From Actinernus sp. WN-2022 (taxonomy: Eukaryota > Cnidaria > Anthozoa > Actiniaria > Actinernidae), in assembly GCA_030867875.1 (NCBI GenBank), contig JAOWCC010000655.1, forward strand, positions 12,174,269-12,238,268: 64,000 bases of DNA. The letters run 5' to 3'. A program made the translations under genes and the position numbers. The notes under the pieces were generated by a model. The model saw nothing but the letters and a program-made list of their open reading frames with translations. It was not told where the DNA came from and did not search any database. Position 1 is the first letter of the stretch, and each line of letters opens with the position of its first letter. Shown piece by piece: positions 10,904-22,900 of this stretch.

Positions 10904-13900
10904 CTGGTGGAAAACGACATTATAAAATATATCAGTGGACGAACTAACAAAAGTTTAGCAAAGGTGTGGTCTCCCCGTGCGTTCTGAAAAATCCATTACT
11001 GGAAAACCTGGCATTGTTATAAAACGTGGCTATTTTTAGAAATGGATAGACGTTTCAGATGTTGTTCCTTTTATCATAAATTGTTCCTGTAGTCCTTATT
11101 ACTGTAGAGTCCCATGTATTGTTCCCAGGGACTATCCATCATCATGGGGCAGTAGGGGAAGAAAAATCTGCCAACACTCGCTCGTATTTGTTCTGCTGTA
11201 GACCGGTTGCAGCATCTGTAACAATGGTTATGTGCAATTACTGGAGTATAACCTCTACTTTGTTTTGACAAATTTTAAAAAGCTTGGACCCGTAAAATGG
11301 CCGTCAAAGCACAGGTAGCCCAAGCTCTGTAAATGGCAATATTTACTAGCCTTTGTATGGCATTTTTAGTCTCCATTTCCAATGCAGATATTGAATAATA
11401 ATAGTTAAAACTTAAAGGGTGTGTTTATCTGGTCTTGGATTGTGGAATAGGAAGAATAGGAGGGGGAAGGAGGAGGAGGAAGCAGTAGTATAGTAGTGGC
11501 CATGGGGATGCAATACATGTGTATTAACTCAATCAAGGAAAGAAAAATAAATAACTAGAAAACAATCCCTAAGGCAATTCACCTACCTGTATTTCTCCTA
11601 TAGTCTGATGCCTGTTGGGTTTCTGTGCTCTTAGGTCTCTCAACATTACAAACTTCATCCAGCTTTACATCTAGTTTACTTAATGTTGTCATAATCTCTG
11701 CATTGTCACGTTTCATCTCCTCGTTACTTTGCTTTATCCCTCTGTTGATCTCCTCGTGATCTTCATGAAGATTTCTAAGTTGATCATTAACTGTTGATGG
11801 ATATTATACTTTATTATAGTACCAGCCTTGAAACTATCCAAAATAGTACCAAAATAATGCACTTTTTAGGTCTTTTTTTGAGGTCACATTTCTTACTTTG
11901 GTAAAATTAATGCAACCTCCCTCCCACCCAAGCCCCCTCCCCAAAAACAATAGCCCCCAAGGCTCTCAAAGTAAATCTTTAAACACTGCAAAGACCCTCA
12001 CTGTAACAATGAAATACACCTGCCATATTTCTTGTTTATTAAACCAATGTATCATTATATTACTCACTTGAGTTGACAGCTTTCAAAATTTCCTCATGGT
12101 CGAGACATTGTTCAAGCAGCAGAAACAACTCTTTCCATGGCTTCCTCGAATCTAAAAAGAAGCAAAGAATGAGATACTAATACAGGTGTGCACAGTCATA
12201 TAATTCAATATTCACTGGGAAAACTGGACCTAATATTCCATCGTATGGAAATACTTTGGACATTTTAATTTACAGGATACACAATGTAGTATGGAACTGG
12301 ACAAATCTATGAAAATACAATGGAAATATTCTGGAAATTTTCATCCATATTTCCATACTGTGGAAGAGGTCTGTTTTTTTTCTTCTGGTGACTATACCAA
12401 ACCTGCATAATTATGAATGTAATGTTCAAATCACAAAACAAGACGTTTGTTGCACCTCCCCCCCCTCCCCTTCCCAATCTAGTAGTCACTCTCAATAGAA
12501 CTCACATGAAAGGCCCTTACCATTCTCTACAGAATCAAACTGTGTCTGGTTTGCTCCAAACAACTTTAGTGCATTGCATGCAATTTGCCAGTTGGGTGTA
12601 AAGTCAGCAGTCTGCAACCTGGTATCAGTAGCATGGCAGATCAACTCATTACGCATCTTCCGTAGTTTATCTAACTCATTGTTCTCTGGGGTTCCTGGAG
12701 GAGCTAATCTCTTAGATGAGTGCAGGAGGACTTGTGTAAGGATAGTGAGATCCCATTTGGTAGTGTTTCCTGACTGCACTTTGAGCCATTCATGATGACC
12801 CAGTTTCTTCAGTCCTCCAGCAGTCAGAAGTAGATTGCCATCAGCTGGGCTGTCTGTCCAGGGTGCCCCTGTTACTGCAAGCCACCTTGACTTGAAATGC
12901 TGACGTAGTGTATCGTTACCAACTCGGAAGAGAAGAAGTGTCAGACAGAAGAAGTTCTCCCTGCGAAAGTACATGTATCAAAAAACTGTCAAATTACCTT
13001 ATTAATTGAAGTACTAATGAAACGAAATTTTCGTCATTAAAATCTCACTTCAAAGTCCTTTCGAAATTATATATAATGGCATTTTCTGCATGTCAATATA
13101 CATGTATCATCTCATCACAGATATACATGTACATGTATTAAGGATCTTGGAATATGCAAATTAGATGCTATGTGATGCCATAAGGTTGACACAGCCATGG
13201 AGACAAATCACAAAATAAAGGATATATCTGCAAATAGTGGGTAAAACAATTGAAACTTTGCACGTGTATGGTACTAAGGAAACGCACATCACTGTGGAAA
13301 TCATGGAAACACTCTTGGCCCCAGGCTCCTTTCACCTTCAACATAAGATTGTAGTTTTTATTTCTGTTACACAAAATAATTTACTTTAAGCCACTCACAT
13401 ACAATTCCTACAATGTTCCAACCCTTCTGATATGCCCACAGTAGCAAAAATGTGTTTGGCAAAGGAGAAATCAGGAAATTCCTTTTTCCTCATTGAAGGA
13501 GCCTGGGTAACATCTTAATTGCAAAATGATGTCTATTTTCCTTCATGCCATACATGTGCAAAGTGTCAATTAGTTTACACACTATTTGCAGGTACATTTA
13601 CATTCTTTATTGTGACCATCTCATTTGCATATTCCAAGATCCTTAATATATCTGGAATGAGATGAGATATCGACAAACAGAAAACGACATTCTTCCTCAT
13701 TTCGAAGGACTTTCAAATGACACCTTAATTTTAATGTCAAAATTTTCGCTTCATTACCACTTTAATTAACAGTGATAATAATAAACATCAGCAACAAGCT
13801 ATAATGCACAGCATTCGTCTGATGCATACAAAATGTATCTCAACTTCCCATGTGGGATGAAGTCTGGTAATGATAATATCAGAGCAAGGCTAGCTGTCCC

Positions 13901-16900
13901 AAATATTACAAAATTGGAATTGGTTAGAAATGTCTTTAAGTCATGTAGTTTCTGTTGTATTGCACTGCTGTGTTATTTTGTGTCATAAGGATCAACGCAA
14001 CATTTTTCTCTTCCTGTGACAAGTTACAATGTAGGACAACAGGCCTTACAGTGTACTATGATGCCTTTAGGAATAAGGTCAATAAAAACAATGGCCACTG
14101 TGAAATGTGGTTGCATCTTACAATGTCCACCAGTTTAGCTTAACCCTTTCCCTACTGGACATGTTTGGCTCAGTTGGTGAAATCCTGAGTGCTAACTAAA
14201 CCCTCCCCCATCAGTTCAAGTTTGGCTATAGCCCAGGGTAGTTAAATACTGCTGAATTTTTAAGCCAAGGGCTCAAACATTTCCCACAATGCCATTTGGG
14301 AGAATTCTGTGCACTCGTTGACAGTAGGTATGGCTGCTTCTGTAGGGTTTCCAATGACTGTGCTCTAATTTTGGACTGCAAGAGAGCTAGAGGACATAAG
14401 TAAGTCTGAGGATGGCTGAAAAGTACTTGGCTTGCTTTTAGTAGGCTTTGTGAGGGGATTCCACAGGGTTTTTCCATTGTGTTTCTGCTTTGAGACACAT
14501 GAAAAACATTCTTCAATGAAATCCTTGAAATTCTGCAGTTGCTGATCAATCTTTTCCCCCAGCTAAACCTATTAGGATGTGTTTTTGTCACTTTAAAGCA
14601 ATGGCTCGAGTCTAAATCACCGCTCTTGGTTGTAGGGATAAGACTTAAGATAAAAATCCTATAGGAGTCCCAGAGCGGGGGACCCCTTGTGAATTCTTTG
14701 TTGATTACCCAGCATGCAATTGGAGGTGGGAGCAGGAAAATTGCAGTGTAAACATTGACATGGTTCACAGTCGTTGGTGTGTTTTGTGCAAACAAACCTG
14801 CTGGTTGGAAAGATTAAACAAGGTACTATAACGACTGAGTGGTGATCTCGTATTTGCTTTTGATTTCAAGTGCGAATGGGAAGGTTTTTTTGAGCTGATT
14901 TTCAGCTCCTCAAAATTCGTGAAAATCGAAGAAACGAACAATGATCTCCAAAACAAATGAGTTTTTCTCCAAAGTGGGATGGTCAAGCGATCCCCATATA
15001 CACAACAGTACCGACCAGAACTTACCTCCAGTGCATCCGGGTTCGCTTACGAGCAAACCCAGGGTGCGCTCAAGGGTTTGCTCAATGTTTGCTTGCATTT
15101 GCTCTTTGAAGCAAACCCCAGCAAACCCTGTGAACAAAGCGAACCTGAAAGCGAACCCTCGAGCCTCAAGGGTTAGCCTGAATCTCAGCCGTCTCCTCTG
15201 GTTCGTTCCTCCTGAGAGAGACATCTGAATCCAATAGCCGATAATGCCGTCCAGTGACGTCACTACCAGAAAACCTGGTAGTGATCTTTGATTGGTTCAT
15301 ATTTTATAATTTCGCATAATTATCATACATGTAAGTAACTCATCAGAGAAGACGGCAGGATTTGTTTCTGTTTTGGAGTCGCGATGGTTGATCATTGATG
15401 AGTTTCAATGGAGTATGTGCTTGTCTTTGGCAAAGACCTTAAATTCGTAAGGAAAACAACTGGAAATGGATTGAAAGTGTCCTGCAAAATAACCGGCCAG
15501 CTGTCCTGTAAACATGTACGTTTTTTCACGTGTTCGCGGGGTTGTTGATAATCGATTATTTGTTCACACTCAAACTGTCGCTACTCTCTTCAAGGAAAAT
15601 AATGTTCTTTCCCGTAAAATTGTCTTCGAACTTCTTTGTAAATTCTCCAAATATCCTTTGATGCTTTTCTACTTTTCTGCTGCATTATTTACAAAGGTAA
15701 TAATATTATCTCCCTATCTCGAACCGAACGGCAGATTGAGAGACTTTACTAGTAAACGGAACTGAGACAAAGGCCTCAAATGTTACTGAACTATTTGTTG
15801 CTTCAAAAAGGTTTTCACAGCATATATTTAAGACTCAGGCACTTAAGAAGCAAATGGGATGTAGATACATGTAGGTAGGGTCTTATTTTTGACATAATCT
15901 CAAATAATTTCTCAAGGCGAGAGCTTTGCTTTTGTGACCCAACGAACTCTTTACAGCCGCCATGGCAGTTTTATTTGCATAAATTACGGCATTATCGTCA
16001 AATGAATTCAGACGTCTCTCTCGGGAGGAACAAACCGGAGGAGACGGCTGAAATTCAGGCTACTCAAGGGTTCGCTTGAACAAAGCGAACCCGAGCAAAC
16101 CCTCGAGCAGACCCTCAAGGGTTCGCTCGAGCAAACCCTCGAGCGAACTGTGAGTGAACTTTGATGTAGCCAAAGACGCGAGTCATGAGAGTTAACAAGG
16201 ACTAGTGGTCTAAGATATTTTCTAGGTTCTTTTTAACATTTTGATCTAGCTCAAAATGTTTAGAAAAATGCATTACTTAACCAAAATGTCTGGAGTCTGC
16301 TCGCAAACAGTTTTGCATCCCAGCACGTGCTGAAAACACATTAAAATAAATGTCAAAACAAAGACTTAACTTTGCAAACTTTTGCCTCTCTTTCAACATC
16401 TTTTTCTTCCCATCTTATCTTTTCACACCTTGAAGCACCTCTTAGATGATTTAGAGTTTTATACAATATAAACTCAAATAATGTACCGACCTTGCAAAGA
16501 CTGTGAATGTCATGTTGGGCCTCGGCGGGTGTAAAGTACAGGTCAGGTCACAGGTCAGGTCACTTCTTGTTTACCTGTGAACCCTAGCTCTAGGTGAGTG
16601 AGAACCCGTTGTTTACAATTGTACCTGTGAAGTCGTCCGATGGTTAGGGTTAGGTTTGTGGTTAGGGTTAGGATTTGTCTTAGAATTAACAACCTGACCT
16701 GTGACCTGACCTGTGACCTGTACTTTACACCCGCCGTGTTCGGACTACTAGCTTTCATGCCGTGATTACAACTTCCGTTCCCAGGTCGGCTTTAATCAAA
16801 GGATGTTTTCGTTTTACTCTATAATAGGCTTGAACCTTTATTTATTCGCTTCTCCATTTTACATCTCTAAATTTCTTCATCGTGTAGCAGTGAGCTTAGA

Positions 16901-19900
16901 CTGTGCTCTCATTGGTGAAAATAGTGTCGGAAAGCTGTTCTTGAGCAGAATTATAAACATTCGCAGGAACTGAAATGGCAGTGTTTACTTCTCAGACTAA
17001 TTAAAATCTTCTTCCAATCATTGCCGCACCGTTCGATTCAAGAAACAGAATTCCCTTCGAATTCTCTGATGGTTATTTATTTTTAATTGTGTAGAAGTTG
17101 GTTTTAAAAAAAATTACCCTTTTATGATTGAAATAAAGCCCACTGGCTTAATTATCGAATGGCTACTTTGGCCTAATTCTCGAATGGCACGGCCTGAAGG
17201 AAGCGAACAATATTTTAATTATCACCCATTTCTGTGGGTAATAATATTTATTTTGCTTTCTCATCTAAATAATCCTTCCAAAATATTCCTAAGATTAGTT
17301 CATTTTGCTAGGTTTCGTGTTCACTAAAATATACATTCGCTTTTTCAGGGTTCGCTCGGGTTCGCTTTTTTGCAGGGCCATGCAAATGTAACCCAGGGTT
17401 TGAAATTAACTTTTGAAGGTGCCCCCCAAAAATTGTGCTTGCCCTGTTTTAAAAAGTAGTTGCCCAGTGACAATGAAATAAAAATTGCTTACAGTATACC
17501 TTGTGGTGTCACCATGTGTTTTACTTTCTTTGAAAATTTGGGCGTTGTTGTGTCGTCGCAAGTGTTGCTTGCTTTTGTTATGGGCACGAATGACACCAAT
17601 TCAGAACTTATCTGAACCCTTGTAGAAAGAGCTATTCTTGTCGTGCATGTTCATTTTCTTCCAAACAGTCAGTTGGCCAATTCCATGTTGCGGACGTGAC
17701 ATTTGGAGACAAAATTTGGGTATTAAATGTCTCCCAATGCCAGATCCCAAATACTTGAATTAAAATTAGCCATGTCATAAAATAACCCCTTTTAGTACCT
17801 TTCATTTTGGCAGTAAACATTTTGACTACCACTTTAAGATACAGAGAGAATAATTTTTTAGAGTGTGTTGCGGACGTGACTCCAAAAACAACGATTGATC
17901 TCAATTGCTCTTGGTTATTTCAAATTTCCTGTTAATTGTAAAACTTCCAAAGTGACTGCTTATACTAACTAAATACAATAGTAATTGTGCTTAATGAATC
18001 TGAAAAAAAGATTGTAGAAATCACTTGTTGCCATGGATTCATTAATGAAAACATTGTGTTGCGGATGTGACCACAATTTGTTGCGGACGTGACATTTTGG
18101 GGATGTTTGGAAAAGAGGTTTTTTCTAATCCCAAAACACTTCATAATGCCCGTGAAGTAAAATGTTTACTATTTTTAAAGAGAAAAAAATGAAATAAATG
18201 ATAATCAACAAGAATATGATTAGTATTTTATCTTTGTATCAAGTTTGTATCAGTATATTTTAGAAGGGAAAACTTTTGCAGTAAAAATAAAGCAAATATA
18301 GAAATGACTGGTCAGCAGCCTACTATATGAGTGACATGCTCTATGGATAGAGCATGCACTTCGTGATAAAACTGCTGACCAATATTCCTTCTTTGTATGT
18401 GCTGTATGAAGGAAGTTGTTTTTCAACTTCTACAGCCATACAATGGCAAAAACGAGTACTGAAAGGTCAAAATTATTCCGTAAAAAGTTGAGAGAAGATG
18501 TTGGAAAGTGCAGTGTTTTTAAGGCAAAGGATAGAGAACGGAAAAGAAATGAAAGAAAGAAGTGCAAACCACTCAGTGAGATAGAATTAGAAAACATCAG
18601 AAAGAAAGCCAGAGAGAGAAAGAGAAGAAGTAGAATAAAACAAAAGGCCCAACCGCAAAAAAGCTGCAGTGGTGAAGAAGAAAATGTGCATGCTTATGCA
18701 ACACCTCAAGCTCTTGGAAAGGCAATTGGAAAAGTCAAGTCCCACCTACCCAAAAGTCCAAGAAAAAGGAATGCAGTGATCAAAAAGTTAGCCACCACAT
18801 CAGGCCTTGTAATTGCCAAGCGTAAAAAGAGCAACAGCGGAGGAAATAAAAAGGTAGCAGCAGCAACAATAACAAAGGTCAAAGAATTCTACTGCAAAGA
18901 TTATGTGTCCGCCAAGCTCCTGGAAAGAAAGACTATGTCATTCAGAGGCAAAGTGGAAAGAAAGAGTATCTACAGAAAAGGCACTTGATGTTTTCGCTAA
19001 GAGAGGCTCACGCTCTGTTTCAGAAGGAACACCCAGGTGTTAAAATTGGTCTGAGTAAATTCAGTTCTCTGCGACCAGTTAATGTTCGTCTTTCATCAGA
19101 TACACCTCGTAATGTATGTCTGTGTCTATATCATGAGAACATCCGTCTCATTTGTGATTGTCTTTCTAAAGAAGTAGAAGGCTTCCCAAGTTATTCTGGT
19201 GACTTTGTAGACAAATTTGTCTGTGATAGTAGCTCAGAGGAATGCATGCTTGGTAGATGCCAAAACTGTGCAACATACACTTGGCTGGATGAAATGGCGG
19301 AGAGCTGTGAGCCATCTATGTGTGAACAAGTGTCATGGAATCAGTGGGAGAGAGTAGAAGTTGCAATACCAGCTAAAAAGAACAAGCCCTCAAAAGTATG
19401 TAAGAAAACAAAGAAGGTCTACAAAGAAGGTACCATCAAAGATGTCTTTGAGTCATTGGGCTCAAAAATGCCAAGCTTTCTTGAACATGTCTTTATTAAA
19501 AGACAGCAGTCTAGCTACTTTGAGGAGAGAAAATCAAACCTTCAACAGGGGGAGGCCATTGTCCAAGTTGATTTTGCTGAGAACTATTCTTGTAAATATC
19601 AAGACGAAATACAGTCAGCTCACTGGAACCAAGAGCAGATAACATTGTTTACTGTGGCTGTCTGGACAAGGAATGAAGCAACCAAAGATCTTACCTGTGA
19701 ATCACATGTGATTGTATCAGATGATCTAGAGCACGAGAAGACATCAGTGGTAGTGTTTATGTCCACAGTACTTGAAAAGTTTGTCAAACAGAAGCACCCA
19801 GAGGTCACCAATGTATACATATTTTCAGATGGGCCCAGTTCACAGTTTAAAAATAAATACATAGTGAGTATTCTGTCAAAACTTGACAAGATTGTGCATG

Positions 19901-22900
19901 TCCAATGGAACTACTTTGCCACGTCGCATGGCAAAGGTGCTGTTGATGGCATTGGTGGCACAATAAAGCGTTTGGTTTGGAATGCTGTGTCATCCAGAAG
20001 AGCACCACACATTACTGATGCCAAGTCCTTCCATGAAGTAGCCACCAAGTTAAATTCATGTGTTTCTGTTCATCTTATGGAAAAGAAAGAGATACAAGAT
20101 CGAGCTACTTCACTTGGCCTAAGTAAGGCCTTTAAAGAAGCTGTTGCTCTGCCAGGAATTTCAAAGTTTCATTGCATTGAGCCACAAACCAATGGGTTTG
20201 TTCAAAGCAAAATGTATTCCACTCAAGGCATTGTCGAGAAGGAAATGGTGCCTCATGTCTTCCCATTTGATTTGGAAGAGTCAGGAAGTGACAGTGATGA
20301 AGCTGATGTGAGTTATACTGATGAAGAGAGTAATTATGCAGATCATGAGGATATAGCCATTTCCGAGGATGATGAAACATGTAGCAACGCAGATGTTGTC
20401 CATGAAATGAGTGATATCTATAATAAAGATAGTGAAGAATCATTCAACAATATTTATATCAAGATAGATTATGGCCTTCCACCACACAACAAGCTTCTAA
20501 AATGTGATAGCATTCTTTCTTGTTATAATGTGCCTCTTCACACTTCCTGTATAGTTGATGGTATTCTCAGTAGCCACATCAAGTTCCAGGGTAATTGCAT
20601 CATAGATGATAATGATCTCAAGTCAACAATTGGGGGCCATACAAATAGTAAAGAGAACTACCTCTCAAACTTTGTCATTGATGAGTATTTAACAATCTTG
20701 AAAGCTACATGTACTACAAAGAAGGTCTCTGTTATCTCATGGGAAGTTTTTGAGAAATTTGTTGTGAAGAAGATCTTTGCTGAAAATGAAAATATTCTCA
20801 ATCAAGACCTCATACTAGTACCTTGCAATCCAGTGAACTCTGCACACTGGTATCTTCTTGTGGCATTTCCCCAGATAAAAGTCATTGCTGTGCTTGACAG
20901 TTTAGCTGGAGATTTTGTCAAACCAACTGCAGAAGTCTCCATTAAGAAGATGTGGGTGCTGTTAAAGATGTTTGACAGTACCCTTGATGAGAAGGAGTGG
21001 CATTTTGCTGTCAACAAACCCAATGATCTTCCCCAACAAGACAATGACTTTGACTGCGGAGTCTTTGTCACCCTGTATGCCAGATGCTTCATTGACAACA
21101 GTACCATGTTTGTGGAATGTGCAAGCCTACAAGACCTCAGAAAACACATGGTTGCCGAGTTGCACAAGCAGAGCCTCATTGCCATATCTCCAAGCATCTT
21201 CCCTGGACAGTACTATGCTGTTGACTATGTCAACAAATTCTACATTGGCAGAGCACTTGAAACTGATGACAAAGTAACCAAATTCAAGTTCCTATATTCT
21301 GCTGGTGCAAACAAGTTTGATTGGCCAAGAAGTAATGACATCGAGTCAAAACACAGCTCTTGTGTTTTTTATGGCCCTGTTACTATTATGGGAAATTGCC
21401 CCTTTGAGATTGCTGAGATAAAAGAAATTGCAACTCTTTTCAAATACATTACAAGAAAAGCAAATTAATCATGGCATGTATGACATACAGTATTTTTAGC
21501 TTTAGTGAATAAGCTTTCATTCAGCATTTGAGCAACCTTTATTCAAGAGATTATAGTTAATATCATACTCATTCCATGTTGTTGCAGTTGGTCAAATCAA
21601 TGACCAAACAATGAATGGCATGAAATCATTGAACTCAAGGAGATAAAATACATGTTTGACATTTTATCACAGAGAAGGACAATAATATAATATAATATAA
21701 TAGTTTACAATATAGTTGAAGTTTATACAGTGAGTACATTAATTTATGTTCTTCGTAACAACTTTGATTTGTCATTTGTTTATGACAAAGACATTTGTTA
21801 TTCTGCAGCATTGGATTTCTATAATAGTGATACCTTTATATCATGTAACAGGTTTATATTTCTTATTGCTATCATTAAATATTAACATACTGTCTTCTAA
21901 TGTTTGGAGATTCTATAATGATACTGGGTTTCTTGCAATTTTCCTTTCCGCCATGGTCACGTCCGCAACACCATCTCTTTCTACAATAGTGATGGCTTTA
22001 TATCATAACAGGTTTATAATTCTTATTGCTATCATTAAATATCAACATAACTTCATCATATTTGGAGATTATTTAAGGGATTTGTTTTTTTTACAAATTT
22101 GTCCTGTCCGCAACGGTCACGTCCGCAACACCATATCTCTGAAAATGTTTACATATTTTACAAAGTTGGGGTGCCAAAATCATCTTAATACTTGACTTAA
22201 AAAGGGGCATAAACAAGATCAACTGAAACAAGAGAAAACAAACATAGAAACCAAAAAAATGTTGGTCTGAATCATCTTTTAAATGTCACGTCCGCAACAC
22301 TTTTTTATGTCTTCATAAGCCAGAGGCAATAAATGTTTGACATTTTTTTTCTTTTGGTTTTGAAAGGCCCATCCTATAAAATAGTTAAGATCTTAGAATC
22401 TGATTCATAGCAATCAATTTCTTTGATGTATAGCAATTTAAACATTTGTAGGTAAAAGTGGCTTATTAGGCTTATAATAACGTACAAAAACAATGGCGGC
22501 GCACAGCTTGGGCGTGGCCACTACCACAAATCTAGCGTTGTATCCTTATAGAACTATGTATTAGCTTTTATTTAAAGTATGTTTGACTCTTCAATTTTGA
22601 ATTTGAAAATGTATCAAAAGTTCATGTCTCATGTGGAATTGGCCAGTTACAGAACATTTTACCTTCAGTTAACTGGATCCAAGGAAAATCCTTTTCCCAC
22701 TTTGGAAGGAACTTTCGTACTCTCGAAGTGCTGTCGTACGTTTTAGAAGCTGTTAAGTTGCTGCTAACTTTTTTGGCAGGTGGCTGAAAATCATCGGATG
22801 GTTCTTTGTCTTGCTGTTGTTCTTTGTCCGACTTAGAGCTAAAAAATCGAGTAATTTTACCCGCCATTTTGAAGACAATTGTGCATTCAAGATCTTTCTG

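Larger units (their letters stand above)
17686..22299 (+). mobile_element. DNA transposon with TIRs, DDE-like and Ulp1 protease ORF
   Basis: A perfect 19-base terminal repeat, TGTTGCGGACGTGACATTT, lies at 17686-17704 and inverted at 22281-22299. Further copies of the TGTTGCGGACGTGAC core lie subterminally on the left (about 17866, 18057 and 18079) and inverted on the right (about 21955, 22106 partial and 22116). Between them is one plus-strand coding unit (18443-21468) broken by a single frame change. No target-site duplication is obvious, so the true ends may differ by a few bases. I cannot assign it to a named superfamily by eye. Confidence 0.8.

Noticed and set aside
14226..14795. 189-codon minus-strand ORF as a real gene
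   Set aside because: No motif, signal or splice support; it is in an intron rich in decayed elements. It is kept only as an unassigned frame.
18890..18990. Programmed -1 frameshift in the transposon
   Set aside because: No X-XXY-YYZ slippery heptamer or following stem is visible at the frame change; a lost base is simpler.
19620..21197. Minus-strand ORFs inside the transposon gene
   Set aside because: They overlap the conserved plus-strand Ulp1/DDE ORF and have no motif of their own.
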